DNA of 61,927 bases. It comes from Streptomyces meridianus. Lineage in GTDB: Bacteria > Actinomycetota > Actinomycetes > Streptomycetales > Streptomycetaceae. The stretch's first letter is position 1. Each line of letters begins with the position of its first letter. The notes beneath the pieces are model-generated. The model did no database searches and was not told the origin of the DNA. It saw nothing but the letters and a program-made list of their open reading frames with translations. This document shows positions 26,780 through 36,052 of this stretch, one piece after another. The stretch is taken from contig NZ_JAMQGM010000025.1 of NCBI RefSeq assembly GCF_023703325.1, positions 1-61,927 of the forward strand, written 5' to 3'. The translations under genes and the position numbers were made by a program.

Positions 26780-27802
26780 TCAGGGGCGCCGCTCGGGCGA
26801 GTCGGCCAGGAGCGTGTCGATCTCGGCGACCACCTCCTCGTCCAGCGGCCCGTATCCGAGCGCCGCCGCGTTCTCGGCGGCCTGTTCGGGGGTGCGGGCT
26901 CCGGGAATCGGCACGACACCGAGTGACCAGAGGTAGCACAGCGAACCCTGGGCGAGCGTCCGCCCACCAGTGGTCAGCAGCTCCCGCACCGCATCGACAC
27001 GGTCAAGCCACCCGGGCATCGTCGCCTCGTCGAAGTAGTCCCACCAGGGGGTGTCGAGCCGGACGTCACCGGCGTCGGGTCGACGCACCGTGCCGTACCG
27101 ACCGGTCAGCAACCCCATCGCCAGAGGGGACCGGGCAAGCACCCCGAGACCACCGCGCCGTGCGGCGTCGAGGACGCTGTCCGTGCGCCCGAAGACGTTG
27201 ACCTGCGTCTGCACGGACACGGCGCGGGGCGCACGGGCGAAGACCCGCACGATCTCGGGAGCGTCGGCAGCGGTGCCGTACCGGCGCACCAGGCCCTCGT
27301 CAGCCAGCCTCTCGAGGACTGCGACCACGTCCTCGGCATCGGCCGCGGTCTCGACGCCCCCGTGCAACTGGTAGAGATCAATGGTGCCGACGCCGAGCCG
27401 ACGCAGGCTCCCCGCGCAGGCGCGGCGCACGGCTGCTTCGGCGACGTCAGTGCCTCCACCCGTCCGCGTGGCCTCGTCGGTCAGCAGGCCGAACTTCGTG
27501 GCGACCGTGACCTCGGAACGGACGGATGCGGGCACCGCGCGCAGCGCCCGGCCGAGTACCCGCTCGCTGTGTCCCGCGCCGTAGCAGTCGGCCGTGTCGA
27601 ACAACCGCACTCCGGCGTCGATGGAGGCGTGTACGGCTCGCACGCTGACGTCGTCGTCCACCTCGCCCCATCCGGCGTCCCGGCCGTCGAACGTCCAGGG
27701 GCCGCCGAGCACCCAGGTGCCCATGCCCAGTGTGCTGGTCTCCGGACCGTGGTCACCGATCCTCGTCCGTCCGGTCCAGGTGGTCGTCTTCGTCGTGACC
27801 AT
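26780..27802 (-). CDS. Aldo/keto reductase
   Basis: 340 aa from ATG 27802 (MVTTKTTTWTGR), with GAGGGAAAG about 9 bases upstream. AKR tetrad: D and Y in LFDTADCYGAGH, K in VTVATKFGLL, H in DLYQLHGGVE. GVVPIPGARTPEQAAENAAAL closes the NADP site. A different AKR subfamily from the one at 25173. The gene lies just upstream of the merR-AKR operon on the same strand, and its own promoter region carries a second MerR-like dyad (27854-27878), so the two reductases are probably co-induced. Confidence 0.9.
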   Translation of the reverse strand: MVTTKTTTWTGRTRIGDHGPETSTLGMGTWVLGGPWTFDGRDAGWGEVDDDVSVRAVHASIDAGVRLFDTADCYGAGHSERVLGRALRAVPASVRSEVTVATKFGLLTDEATRTGGGTDVAEAAVRRACAGSLRRLGVGTIDLYQLHGGVETAADAEDVVAVLERLADEGLVRRYGTAADAPEIVRVFARAPRAVSVQTQVNVFGRTDSVLDAARRGGLGVLARSPLAMGLLTGRYGTVRRPDAGDVRLDTPWWDYFDEATMPGWLDRVDAVRELLTTGGRTLAQGSLCYLWSLGVVPIPGARTPEQAAENAAALGYGPLDEEVVAEIDTLLADSPERRP

Positions 27803-27853
27803 GGCAGATCTTTCCCTCGGGGATGGTTTCCCGTTCACGGCGGCCACCGTCCA

Positions 27854-27878
27854 CCCTGAAGCACACTCCATGTCAAAG
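27854..27878 (-). promoter_or_regulatory. Second MerR-like promoter dyad
   Basis: Minus-strand reading: TTGACA (-35, 27876-27871) directly followed by TGGAGTGTGCTTCAGGG. The TGGAGTG..CT..A arrangement matches the dyad upstream of merR (TGGAGTGCACTCGA) at 10 of 14 positions. Confidence 0.5.
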
Positions 27879-27920
27879 ACTTTGCTGCCGCGGCCACCCC
27901 GTCGCACTACCATCCGCCGC

Positions 27921-28394
27921 ATGGCCACCGTCCGCAGAGCCGCGCCCGCCGATGCGCCGGAGCTGGTGAGGCTCCGTCAGGTCATGCTCGACTCGGTCCG
28001 CCCCGGCCCGTCCGACACCTCCTGGCAGCCGGCCGCGGAACGGACGCTGCGCACGCGGCTCGCGGCGGGCGACGGCGATCTCGCCGCGTTCGTCGTCGAC
28101 GGCCCGGACGGCCTGACGGCGTGCGTGGTCGGGGCGATCGAGTACCGGCTCGCAAGCCCCGGCAACCCCACGGGGACGACCGGGTACGTCTTCAGCGTCG
28201 CGACCGACCCCGCACACCGTCGTCGCGGCCACTCCCGCGGCTGCTTGGAAGCCCTGCTGGAGTGGTACCGCGAGCGCGGCGTCACCCGCGTGGACCTGCG
28301 CGCCTCCCCCGAGGCCGAGCCCCTCTACGCCTCTCTCGGCTTCGTCCGCACCTCCGATCCGGCCATGCGTCTCACCCTTTCGGAGCCGCGTTAG
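27921..28394 (+). CDS. GNAT-family N-acetyltransferase
   Basis: 157 aa from ATG 27921 (MATVRRAAPADAPELVRLR). The acetyl-CoA loop is in VFSVATDPAHRRRGHSRGCLEALLEWYRERG, followed by VDLRASPEAEPLYASLGFVRT, so a full GNAT core. Divergent from the aldo/keto reductase at 26780, with which it may share the control region. Ten bases separate it from the next gene, a serine-hydrolase-like protein, so the two are probably co-transcribed. Substrate unknown. Confidence 0.88.
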   Translation: MATVRRAAPADAPELVRLRQVMLDSVRPGPSDTSWQPAAERTLRTRLAAGDGDLAAFVVDGPDGLTACVVGAIEYRLASPGNPTGTTGYVFSVATDPAHRRRGHSRGCLEALLEWYRERGVTRVDLRASPEAEPLYASLGFVRTSDPAMRLTLSEPR

Positions 28395-28404
28395 GCTCGG
28401 GGCC

Positions 28405-29223
28405 ATGCAGAGCCTGGAGATGATCGACACCTGGCCGGTGCCCACCGCAGCCGCTGCCGTCGTACGCGCCGACGGCAGTGTCGCCGGAGCGCACGGAGCG
28501 ACCTCACGTCGCTTTCCGCTGGCATCGGTCACCAAGCCCCTGACCGCCTACGCCGCCCTCGTTGCCTGTGAAGAGGGCGCGATCGAGCTGGACGAGCCGG
28601 CCGGCCCCGCCGGGTCGACCGTCCGCCACCTGCTGGCCCACACCTCCGGTCTCGCCTTAGACGAGGACAAGCCGATGGCCGCCCCCGGCGACCGCCGGCT
28701 CTACTCCAACGCCGGTTTCGAGGCGCTCGGCGACCACCTGGCGAAGGCCACGGAGATCCCGTTCCCCGAGTACCTCCGGCAGGCGGTGCTCGACCCGCTC
28801 GGCATGACCGCGACGGACCTGCCGGGCTCCCCCGCCAAGGACGGTGTGTCCAGCGTCGACGACCTGGTCCGGTTCGCGGCCGAACTCCAGTCGCCGCGCC
28901 TGCTGCACCCCGGCACCGTCGCCGAGGCGACCTCGGTGGTGCACCCCGGTCTCACCGGTGTGCTGCCGGGCTACGGTCACCAGAAGCCGAACGACTGGGG
29001 CCTGGGCTTCGAGATCCGCGACGCCAAGTCACCGCACTGGACGGGCGAGCGGTCCTCCACGCGCACCTTCGGCCACTTCGGCCAGTCCGGCACCTTCCTG
29101 TGGGTGGACCCGGACGCCGGGGCAGCCTGCGTCGTCCTCACGGACCGGGCGTTCGGCCCCTGGGCGGTCGAGGCGTGGCCGCAGTTCACGGACGCCGTAC
29201 TGGCGGAGATCGGTCAGGGCTGA
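28405..29223 (+). CDS. Beta-lactamase-like serine hydrolase (class C/EstB type)
   Basis: 272 aa, cytoplasmic (no signal peptide). The S-x-x-K motif is S41-V-T-K44, the Y-x-N motif is LYSNAGF, and HFGQSG stands for the H/K-x-G motif, so the penicillin-binding fold active site is complete. LLAHTSGL and VLDPLGMTATDLP are further family markers. More likely an esterase or peptidase than a true beta-lactamase, because it is intracellular. Its 3' end overlaps the convergent pirin gene by 10 bases. Confidence 0.88.
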   Translation: MQSLEMIDTWPVPTAAAAVVRADGSVAGAHGATSRRFPLASVTKPLTAYAALVACEEGAIELDEPAGPAGSTVRHLLAHTSGLALDEDKPMAAPGDRRLYSNAGFEALGDHLAKATEIPFPEYLRQAVLDPLGMTATDLPGSPAKDGVSSVDDLVRFAAELQSPRLLHPGTVAEATSVVHPGLTGVLPGYGHQKPNDWGLGFEIRDAKSPHWTGERSSTRTFGHFGQSGTFLWVDPDAGAACVVLTDRAFGPWAVEAWPQFTDAVLAEIGQG

Positions 29224-29891
29224 GCCGTCGGACCGGCGCCCATCTCCCACACCAGGAGTTCCGCGCCGGCCTCGCCCGCCTGCACGCTCAGCCCCGCACA
29301 GCCGGTGATGCGGGCCGCGTCTCCGGGGCCGAGCCCGGTGCCGTCCAGCCGCACCCCGCCGCGCACCACGTGCACATGGACGTGCGACGCGTTCGGCAGC
29401 CCGCCGGTCTCCCCCTCCCTCAACCGCCGGACGTGGAGCACGGCCCGTGCGCGGTCGAGGGCGTAGGGGGTGGCGTCGGCGATGCCACGGACGACCTCGT
29501 ACTCCGGTTCGCCCCCGAATTCCTCCGGCACCAGCCACATCTGGACGAAGACGAGCGGATCCGGCCCGGCGTTCCGCTCGACGTGCCGCACTCCGCTGCC
29601 GGCGCTCAGCCGCTGCACGTCGCCGGGCCGCACCACCGCCGTGTGGCCCTCGGAGTCCTCGTGGGCGAGCTCGCCCTCGACGACCCAGGTGACGATCTCG
29701 ACGTCCCGGTGCGGGTGCAGCCCGAACCCGGCGCCAGCGGGCAGCCGCTCCTCGTTGCACGCGACGAGGGAACCGAACCGCACGTTGTCCGGATCGTAGA
29801 AGCCGGAGAAGGAGAAGGCGTGACGGGTCTCGATGCCCGTGGCCTCGTCCGCGCCCCGGTACCGGTCGGACCCTTTCCGGACCTCGATCAT
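29214..29891 (-). CDS. Pirin-family cupin protein
   Basis: 225 aa from ATG 29891. Two cupin domains; the N-terminal one has the metal ligands in GFGLHPHRDVEIVTWVVEGELAHEDSEGH and RLSAGSGVRHVERN, as in pirin and YhhW quercetinase. WLVPEEFGGEPEY is the typical inter-domain sequence. Bacterial pirins are iron proteins, some with quercetin 2,3-dioxygenase activity, and one in Serratia has been linked to pyruvate dehydrogenase control; which applies here is unknown. Confidence 0.9.
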   Translation of the reverse strand: MIEVRKGSDRYRGADEATGIETRHAFSFSGFYDPDNVRFGSLVACNEERLPAGAGFGLHPHRDVEIVTWVVEGELAHEDSEGHTAVVRPGDVQRLSAGSGVRHVERNAGPDPLVFVQMWLVPEEFGGEPEYEVVRGIADATPYALDRARAVLHVRRLREGETGGLPNASHVHVHVVRGGVRLDGTGLGPGDAARITGCAGLSVQAGEAGAELLVWEMGAGPTAQP

Positions 29892-30003
29892 CGCTCCACC
29901 GTAGTGTGCCGCGCGCTCCCCGGCACAGGTGCTCCGGGACCCGTCATGGCCGGTGCGCAGGGCCCCGCCCCGAGCACTGCTCCGGATGAGGCAGGCTTGT
30001 CCC

Positions 30004-31188
30004 GTGCCTGATTCCCGATCCCATGAAGCTCACCTCCACGCGGCGACCCTCCGCCGACTGGAGAAATCGTCGGGCCGCCTGGCCGCGGACGCGATCGCCC
30101 GCATGGACGAGACGCTGCCCTGGTACCGCGCCATGCCACCGGAGAACCGCTCCTGGATCGGACTCGTCGCGCAGGCCGGCATCGCGGCCTTCACCGAGTG
30201 GTTCCGGCACCCGGATGCTCCGCAGGCCATCAGCACCGACGTCTTCGGGACCGCACCGCGCGAACTGACCCGGGCGATCACGCTGCGTCAGACCGTCGAG
30301 CTGGTCCGCACGACCATAGAGGTCATGGAGACGGCCATCGACGAGGTGGCGGCCCCGGGCGACGAGGGCGCACTGCGGGAGGCACTGCTCGTCTACGCCC
30401 GCGAGATCGCCTTCGCGACGGCGCAGGTCTACGCCCAGGCCGCCGAGGCCCGGGGCGCCTGGGACGCCCGGCTGGAGTCGCTGGTCGTCAACGCCATCCT
30501 GTCCGGGGAGGCGGACGAGGGCGCGCTGTCGCGGGCCGCCGCCCTCGGCTGGAGCACGCCGGAGCACGTGGCCGTGGTCCTGGGCACCGCACCCGACGGA
30601 GACAGCGAGCTCACCGTCGAGGCCATCCGGCGGGCCGCACGCCATGCCAAGCTGCAGGTCCTCACCGGGGTGCTCGGCGAGCGCCTGGTCGTGGTGGTCG
30701 GCGGCAGCAGCGACCCGCTGCGCGCGGCGAAGACGCTGATCGGCCCGTTCGCCGCGGGCCCCGTGGTCGCCGGCCCGGTCGTCGGCGACCTGCTGGCGGC
30801 CACCCGTTCCGCTCACGCCGCAGCGGCGGGACTGAAGGCGTGCGCCGCGTGGCCCGACGCGCCGCGTCCGGTGCTCGCCGACGACCTGCTGCCCGAGCGC
30901 GCCATGGCCGGAGACACGGCCGCACGCGCCCAGCTGGTGGAGGAGATCTACAGACCGCTGGAGGAAGCGGGGTCGGCACTGCTGGAGACTCTGAGCGTCT
31001 ATCTGGAGCAGGCGAGCAGCCTCGAGGGGGCTGCCAGGATGCTGTTCGTCCACCCCAACACCGTGCGCTACCGGCTCCGACGTGTGACGGACGTCACCGG
31101 GTGGTCGCCGTCGGAGGTACGATCGGCGTTCACGCTGCGTATCGCCCTGATCCTGGGGCGCCTGTCCGACGTCGGAGCGCAGTTCTAG
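30004..31188 (+). CDS. fasR: FasR, PucR/CdaR-type activator of the fab operon
   Basis: 394 aa from GTG 30004 (PDSRSHEAHLHAATLRRLE), the start expected from homologues; the SD is weak. Residues 1-160 are a helical sensor-like domain (LPWYRAMPPENRSWIGLVAQAGIAAFTEWF), the middle has a GGDEF-like PucR linker (VAVVLGTAPDG ... HAKLQVLTGVLGERLVVVV), and the C-terminal HTH_30 is YLEQASSLEGAARMLFVHPNTVRYRLRRVTDVTGWSPSEVRSAF. In S. coelicolor FasR lies just upstream of fabD and activates fabD-fabH-acpP-fabF by binding its promoter. The identical order here makes the call firm. Confidence 0.93.
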   Translation: MPDSRSHEAHLHAATLRRLEKSSGRLAADAIARMDETLPWYRAMPPENRSWIGLVAQAGIAAFTEWFRHPDAPQAISTDVFGTAPRELTRAITLRQTVELVRTTIEVMETAIDEVAAPGDEGALREALLVYAREIAFATAQVYAQAAEARGAWDARLESLVVNAILSGEADEGALSRAAALGWSTPEHVAVVLGTAPDGDSELTVEAIRRAARHAKLQVLTGVLGERLVVVVGGSSDPLRAAKTLIGPFAAGPVVAGPVVGDLLAATRSAHAAAAGLKACAAWPDAPRPVLADDLLPERAMAGDTAARAQLVEEIYRPLEEAGSALLETLSVYLEQASSLEGAARMLFVHPNTVRYRLRRVTDVTGWSPSEVRSAFTLRIALILGRLSDVGAQF

Positions 31189-31277
31189 ACTTTTGTGGGA
31201 CACCGACAATTCCCCCGACGGTTCTTGGTCCCTGTCCTCACCGGCGGCCGGGGCCGTCCGCAAGAGAGAGTGTGAGA

Positions 31278-32252
31278 GTGCTCGTACTCGTCGCTCCCGG
31301 CCAAGGCGCCCAGACGCCCGGCTTCCTGACTCCCTGGCTCGACCTCCCCGGCGCCACCGAACGCCTGGCGGAATGGTCCGACGCCATCGGCCTCGACCTC
31401 GTCCACTACGGCACCAAGGCCGATGCGGACGAGATCCGGGACACCGCTGTGGCCCAGCCGCTGCTGGTGGCCGCCGGTCTCGTTTCGGCGCGTCAGCTCT
31501 TCGGCACGGAAGAGGAGTTCGCCCGCCGGGTCGGCGCGACCGCAGGTCACAGCGTCGGTGAGATCACTGCGGCCGCGGCCTCCGGGGTGCTCACGCCGGA
31601 GGCGGCCATGATGCTGGTCCGCCGGCGTGGTCAGGCCATGGCCGACGCCGCCGCCGTCACCGAGACCGGCATGTCGGCGGTGCTCGGCGGGGACCCCGAC
31701 ACCGTCGTCGCGCACCTCGAGAAGCTGGGCCTGACCCCCGCGAACATGAACGGCGCAGGTCAGATCGTCGCGGCGGGAACCGCCGGGCAGTTGGCCGCCC
31801 TCGCCGCGGAAAAGCCCGAGAAGGCACGTGTCATCCCTCTCAAGGTGGCGGGCGCGTTCCACACCGCCCACATGGCGCCCGCGGTCGACGCCCTTGCCGC
31901 CCTCGTCCCCGGCCTGACGGTCGCCGATCCGCGCACCCGGTACGTGTCCAACCGCGACGGCGAGGTCGTGGCGGACGGCAGCGAGGTCGTGCAGCGGCTC
32001 GTGGCGCAGGTGTCGAACCCGGTCCGCTGGGACCTGTGCATGCAGACTTTCCAGAAGCTGGGCGTCAGTGCGCTGATCGAGGTCTCGCCGGCCGGAACCC
32101 TCACGGGTCTGGCCAAGCGCGCCCTGCCCGGCGTGAAGACCGTGGCCCTCAAGACGCCGGACGACCTCGAGGCCGGCCGCGCCCTGGTGGCGGAGTTCAC
32201 CGCCGAAGCGGGTTCGCACGCCGCGCCCGACGCCGACGCCCCGGCCGAATAA
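31278..32252 (+). CDS. fabD: Malonyl-CoA:ACP transacylase
   Basis: 324 aa. Moves malonyl from CoA to the phosphopantetheine arm of AcpP, supplying extender units for fatty acid (and often type II polyketide) synthesis. LVLVAPGQGAQTPGFL opens the fold, the nucleophile is S92 in AGHSVGE, R117 follows in RRRGQAM, and the base is H195 in GAFHTAHM. GTG 31278 gives the usual VLVLVAPG start with an AGAGAG SD; GTG 31272 is an alternative. First gene of the fab operon; 13 bases separate it from fabH. Confidence 0.96.
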   Translation: MLVLVAPGQGAQTPGFLTPWLDLPGATERLAEWSDAIGLDLVHYGTKADADEIRDTAVAQPLLVAAGLVSARQLFGTEEEFARRVGATAGHSVGEITAAAASGVLTPEAAMMLVRRRGQAMADAAAVTETGMSAVLGGDPDTVVAHLEKLGLTPANMNGAGQIVAAGTAGQLAALAAEKPEKARVIPLKVAGAFHTAHMAPAVDALAALVPGLTVADPRTRYVSNRDGEVVADGSEVVQRLVAQVSNPVRWDLCMQTFQKLGVSALIEVSPAGTLTGLAKRALPGVKTVALKTPDDLEAGRALVAEFTAEAGSHAAPDADAPAE

Positions 32253-32265
32253 GGAGCCGTAGAGC

Positions 32266-33300
32266 ATGCCCTCGAAGATCGAACCCGGTAAGGGTTCCGC
32301 CTATCCGCGGATTCTCGGCGTCGGCGGCTACCGCCCGACCCGGGTGGTGCCGAACGAGGAGATTCTCAAGCACATCGACTCGTCCGACGAGTGGATCCGC
32401 TCCCGGTCCGGGATCGCCACCCGGCACTGGGCGGGCCCGGAGGAGACGGTCGCCCAGATGTCGCTCGAGGCGGCGGGCAAGGCCGTGGCGAGCGCGGGCA
32501 TCGCGCCCGAGCAGATCGGCGCGGTCGTCATCTCGACGGTGTCGCATTTCAAGCAGACGCCGTCCATCGCCACCGAGATCGCCCACCGGCTCGGCGCCGG
32601 CAAGGCTGCCGCCTTCGACATCTCCGCCGCGTGTGCGGGTTTCGTCTACGGCCTGACGATCGCCAAGGGGCTCGTCGTCGACGGCAGCGCGGACCACGTC
32701 CTCGTGATCGGCGTCGAACGACTGTCGGACCTCACGGATGTGACGGATCGTTCCACCGCCTTCCTGTTCGGCGACGGCGCGGGCGCGGTCGTCGTCGGCC
32801 CGTCGGACGTTCCCGCGATGGGCCCCAGCGTCTGGGGTTCGGAGGGCGACAAGGCGGACGTCATCACGCAGACCGTGCCCTGGGACGGCTTCCGCGTCGG
32901 CGCCGTCGCGGAACTCCCGCTCGGCGAGGACGGGGAACTGAAGTTCCCGGCGATCCGCCAGGAGGGCCAGACGGTCTTCCGGTGGGCGGTCTTCGAGATG
33001 GCGAAGGTCGCCGCGCAGGCCCTGGAAGCCGCCGGCATCTCCCCCGGCGACCTGGACGTCTTCATTCCGCACCAGGCCAACATGCGGATCATCGATTCGA
33101 TGGTGAAGACCCTCAAACTGCCGGAGCACGTCACGGTCGCCCGCGACGTGGAGACCACCGGCAACACCTCGGCCGCCTCGATTCCGCTCGCGATGGAGCG
33201 GCTTCTGGCGACCGGGCAGGCGAAGAGCGGCGACACCGCGCTCGTCATCGGCTTCGGGGCGGGGCTCGTTTACGCCGCCACGGTCGTTACCCTCCCTTAG
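32266..33300 (+). CDS. fabH: 3-oxoacyl-ACP synthase III
   Basis: 344 aa from ATG 32266, SD AAGGAG. Condenses a short acyl-CoA primer (in Streptomyces, isobutyryl-, isovaleryl- or acetyl-CoA) with malonyl-AcpP to begin fatty acid chains. Triad: C123 in ISAACAGF, H269 in IPHQANMRI, N300 in ETTGNTSAAS. Full length with the GFGAGLVYAA C-terminal strand. Second gene of the fab operon. Confidence 0.97.
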   Translation: MPSKIEPGKGSAYPRILGVGGYRPTRVVPNEEILKHIDSSDEWIRSRSGIATRHWAGPEETVAQMSLEAAGKAVASAGIAPEQIGAVVISTVSHFKQTPSIATEIAHRLGAGKAAAFDISAACAGFVYGLTIAKGLVVDGSADHVLVIGVERLSDLTDVTDRSTAFLFGDGAGAVVVGPSDVPAMGPSVWGSEGDKADVITQTVPWDGFRVGAVAELPLGEDGELKFPAIRQEGQTVFRWAVFEMAKVAAQALEAAGISPGDLDVFIPHQANMRIIDSMVKTLKLPEHVTVARDVETTGNTSAASIPLAMERLLATGQAKSGDTALVIGFGAGLVYAATVVTLP

Positions 33301-33375
33301 GGCACACACCTCACAGCCCGGACAATCCGTACGCTGTGCTCAGCAACACCGCACATACACCGAAGGAGCGCTGCC

Positions 33376-33624
33376 ATGGCCGCCACGCAGGAAGAGATCC
33401 TCGAGGGTCTCGCGGAGATCGTCAACGAGATCGCCGGCATCCCCACCGAGGACGTCGAGCGGGAGAAGTCCTTCACGGACGACCTGGACGTCGACTCGCT
33501 GTCCATGGTCGAGGTCGTCGTCGCCGCCGAGGAGCGCTTCGACGTGAAGATCCCGGACGACGACGTCAAGAACCTCAAGACCGTGGGCGACGCCGTCGAC
33601 TACATCCTCAAGCACCAGGGCTGA
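33376..33624 (+). CDS. acpP: Acyl carrier protein of fatty acid synthesis
   Basis: 82 aa, acidic four-helix ACP. The phosphopantetheine is carried on S41 in the DVDSLSMVEV motif. It shuttles the growing acyl chain between FabD, FabH and FabF, its operon partners. ATG 33376 has AAGGAG a few bases upstream. The 75-base gap after fabH and 76-base gap before fabF are typical of this operon in Streptomyces and may permit extra ACP translation. Confidence 0.97.
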   Translation: MAATQEEILEGLAEIVNEIAGIPTEDVEREKSFTDDLDVDSLSMVEVVVAAEERFDVKIPDDDVKNLKTVGDAVDYILKHQG

Positions 33625-33700
33625 TCTGCCCGAGGCTTGTCGCCACCCCGGCGGTGGCGCCGGTTCATTCCAACCTTCTGAGCGTGGAGAGAGAATTCCT

Positions 33701-34972
33701 GTGAACGCGACCAATCGCACCGTGGTCGTCACCGGTATCGGCGCAACCACACCGCTGGGTGGCGATGCCACATCGACCTGGGAAGCACTGCTCGCAGGCC
33801 GCTCGGGCGTGAAACCGCTCGAGGGCGAGCGCTACGAGGAACTTCCGGTCCGCATCGCCGCACCGGCGGCGGTCGACCCCGCCGAGGTGCTGCCCCGGCC
33901 GGTCGCCCGCAAGCTGGACCGTTCCGCGCAGTTCGCGCTGATCGCGGCGCGTGAGGCCTGGTCGGACGCGGGCTTCACCGGCCCGGCCGCCGAGGACGAC
34001 GACAGCGTCGGAGTCTGCGCGGAGCGGCTCGGGGCGGTCATCGCCTCCGGCATCGGCGGCGTGACCACCCTGCTGGACCAGTACGACGTGCTGAAGGAGA
34101 AGGGCGTCCGCCGGGTCTCCCCGCACACCGTGCCGATGCTGATGCCCAACGGCCCGTCCGCCAACGTCGGGCTCGAGGTCAACGCCCGGGCCGGCGTGCA
34201 CACTCCGGTGAGCGCCTGCGCCTCCGGCGCGGAGGCCATCGGTTACGCCGTCGAGATGATCCGCACCGGCCGCGCCGACGTGGTGGTGGCCGGCGGCACC
34301 GAGGCGGCGATCCACCCGCTGCCGATCGCGGCGTTCGCCAACATGATGGCGATGTCGAAGAACAACGACGACCCCGAGAAGGCTTCGCGTCCGTACGACA
34401 CGGCGCGCGACGGCTTCGTGCTCGGCGAGGGCGCGGGGGTCGTCGTGCTGGAGTCCGCCGAGCACGCCGCACGGCGCGGTGCCAGGGTGTACTGCGAGGT
34501 GCTGGGCCAGGGCCTGTCGGCGGACAGCCACCACATCGCCCAGCCCGAGCCGTCCGGTCGCGGTATCGCGACTGCACTGCGGAACCTGCTGGAGTCGACG
34601 GACCTGAAGCCGAACGAGGTCGTGCACCTGAACGCGCACGCCACTTCGACGCCGCAGGGAGACGTCGCCGAGATCAAGGCGCTCCGCAACGTCCTCGGTG
34701 ACGACCTCGACCACATCGCCATCTCCGGCACGAAGTCGATGACCGGCCACCTGCTGGGCGGCGCGGGCGGCGTCGAGACCGTGGCGACAGTGCTCGCGCT
34801 GCACCATCGGACGGCTCCCCCGACGATCAACGTCGACTCGCTGGACGACGACGTCGACGCGGACATCGTCCGGGGCGAGGCCCGGCCGCTGCCGGAGGGC
34901 ACCATCGCGGCCATCAACAACTCGTTCGGTTTCGGCGGCCACAACGTCGTGCTGGCCTTCCGCAGGGACTGA
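33701..34972 (+). CDS. fabF: 3-oxoacyl-ACP synthase II
   Basis: 423 aa from GTG 33701, SD GGAGAGAG. Elongating condensing enzyme of type II fatty acid synthase. Triad: C173 in VSACASGAEA, H313 in NAHATSTPQGD, H350 in SMTGHLLGGAGG; the C-terminal NNSFGFGGHNVVL loop is complete. Last gene of the fab operon, which ends at the hairpin of 35018-35065. Confidence 0.97.
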   Translation: MNATNRTVVVTGIGATTPLGGDATSTWEALLAGRSGVKPLEGERYEELPVRIAAPAAVDPAEVLPRPVARKLDRSAQFALIAAREAWSDAGFTGPAAEDDDSVGVCAERLGAVIASGIGGVTTLLDQYDVLKEKGVRRVSPHTVPMLMPNGPSANVGLEVNARAGVHTPVSACASGAEAIGYAVEMIRTGRADVVVAGGTEAAIHPLPIAAFANMMAMSKNNDDPEKASRPYDTARDGFVLGEGAGVVVLESAEHAARRGARVYCEVLGQGLSADSHHIAQPEPSGRGIATALRNLLESTDLKPNEVVHLNAHATSTPQGDVAEIKALRNVLGDDLDHIAISGTKSMTGHLLGGAGGVETVATVLALHHRTAPPTINVDSLDDDVDADIVRGEARPLPEGTIAAINNSFGFGGHNVVLAFRRD

Positions 34973-35017
34973 CGCCCCTGGGGGCGGTGCCCGGCGCGGC
35001 GCCGCCCCGACCGGATC

Positions 35018-35065
35018 ACGTCGAAGGACCGGGCAGCCACGGGGGGCTGCCCGGTCCTTCGACGT
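35018..35065 (+). terminator. 21-bp perfect hairpin ending the fab operon
   Basis: Left arm 35018-35038 pairs without mismatch to 35045-35065, loop ACGGGG. A smaller GGGGCGG...CCGCCCC hairpin precedes it at 34981-35008. The convergent DUF3145 gene stops at 35124 and may use it too. Confidence 0.92.
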
Positions 35066-35123
35066 TCACTTCGGTGGTGCCCGGTGGTGCGCCGGTCCGC
35101 CCCGGGGCGGACCCGGCGCGGGT

Positions 35124-35618
35124 TCAGACGACTTGGTGGAGCCAGCGGACGGGCGCACCCTCACCGGCGTAGCGGAAGGGTTCCAGCTCGTCGTCCCACG
35201 GCTTGCCGAGCAGCCTGGCCAGTTCGGTCTCGAGTTCGGTCTCACCGCGCTCGGCCCGGAGAAGGGCGGCGCGCAGCCGGTCCTCCGGGATCAGGATGTC
35301 GCCGTGGATACCCGTGACGGCGTGAAAGATGCCGAGTTCGGGAGTGGAGCTGTAGCGCTCACCCTCGGAGGTCGCGCAGGGCTCGGACGTCACCTCGAAG
35401 CGCAGCAGGTGCCAGCCGCGCAGCGCGGAGGCGAGCTTGGAGGCCGTGCCCGGTTCGCCCTGCCAGGAGAATTCGGCACGCCAGGTGCCGGGTGAGGCGG
35501 GCTGTCTGATCCAGTCGAGGCTGACGCGCACGCCGAGCACGCCTGCGACGGCCCACTCGACGTGCGGGCACAGCGCACGCGGTGCGGAGTGCACGAACAG
35601 GACTCCACGTGTCGTCAC
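35124..35618 (-). CDS. DUF3145 family protein
   Basis: 164 aa from GTG 35618 with GGAGG five bases upstream. MTTRGVLFVHSAPRALCPHVEWAVAGVLG and GTWRAEFSWQGEPGTASKLASALRGW are the conserved blocks of DUF3145, an actinobacteria-only family. No catalytic motif or membrane segment. It regularly follows the fab operon in convergent orientation, which hints at a lipid-related or simply ancestral linkage; the function is unknown. Confidence 0.88.
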   Translation of the reverse strand: MTTRGVLFVHSAPRALCPHVEWAVAGVLGVRVSLDWIRQPASPGTWRAEFSWQGEPGTASKLASALRGWHLLRFEVTSEPCATSEGERYSSTPELGIFHAVTGIHGDILIPEDRLRAALLRAERGETELETELARLLGKPWDDELEPFRYAGEGAPVRWLHQVV

Positions 35619-36052
35619 CGGGACCTCCAGTGTGGGACGAGGTTCGCCTTCCCCAGCGGCCTCGCACCCGTACCGGTCGCGTCCAGGGCAGCAATCGACA
35701 TTGTGCCCCAGTGATCACTACGGAACCAACTCGCGAGGTCACGTGCAGTAAACACCATCGAGGTCAAGTCTCCGCAAATGGGACATTATGTGACGTGTTG
35801 TAACCGAACGCAGTCGATCGATCGCTGGTTCGAACGACCGTCAGGCCACCGTGCCCGCAGGGCGCGACGCGCCCGGCCGCTGGGGCAAAAACTACCGTGC
35901 GGCGGTGACCCCGTGGTGACGTACCGTCGGTCCTGCACAGATATCACCGAAGCTTTCACTCGCGGGGACGCCTTGATGCGCGAACCTGGGAACGTCCGAT
36001 CGGTCGGCGCACGGGGTCACCGTGCATCCGCGGACGCGCACGGAGGAGACGC
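35619..36052. other. Intergenic region
   Basis: 434 bases between the divergent DUF3145 and SGNH-hydrolase genes. It is more AT-rich than its surroundings around 35700-35820 and presumably holds both promoters. I see no gene, strong hairpin or known operator. Confidence 0.5.

Noticed and set aside
35830..35850. LexA-like box around TTCGAACGACCG
   Set aside because: Spacing and symmetry do not fit the actinobacterial SOS box GAAC-N4-GTTC.
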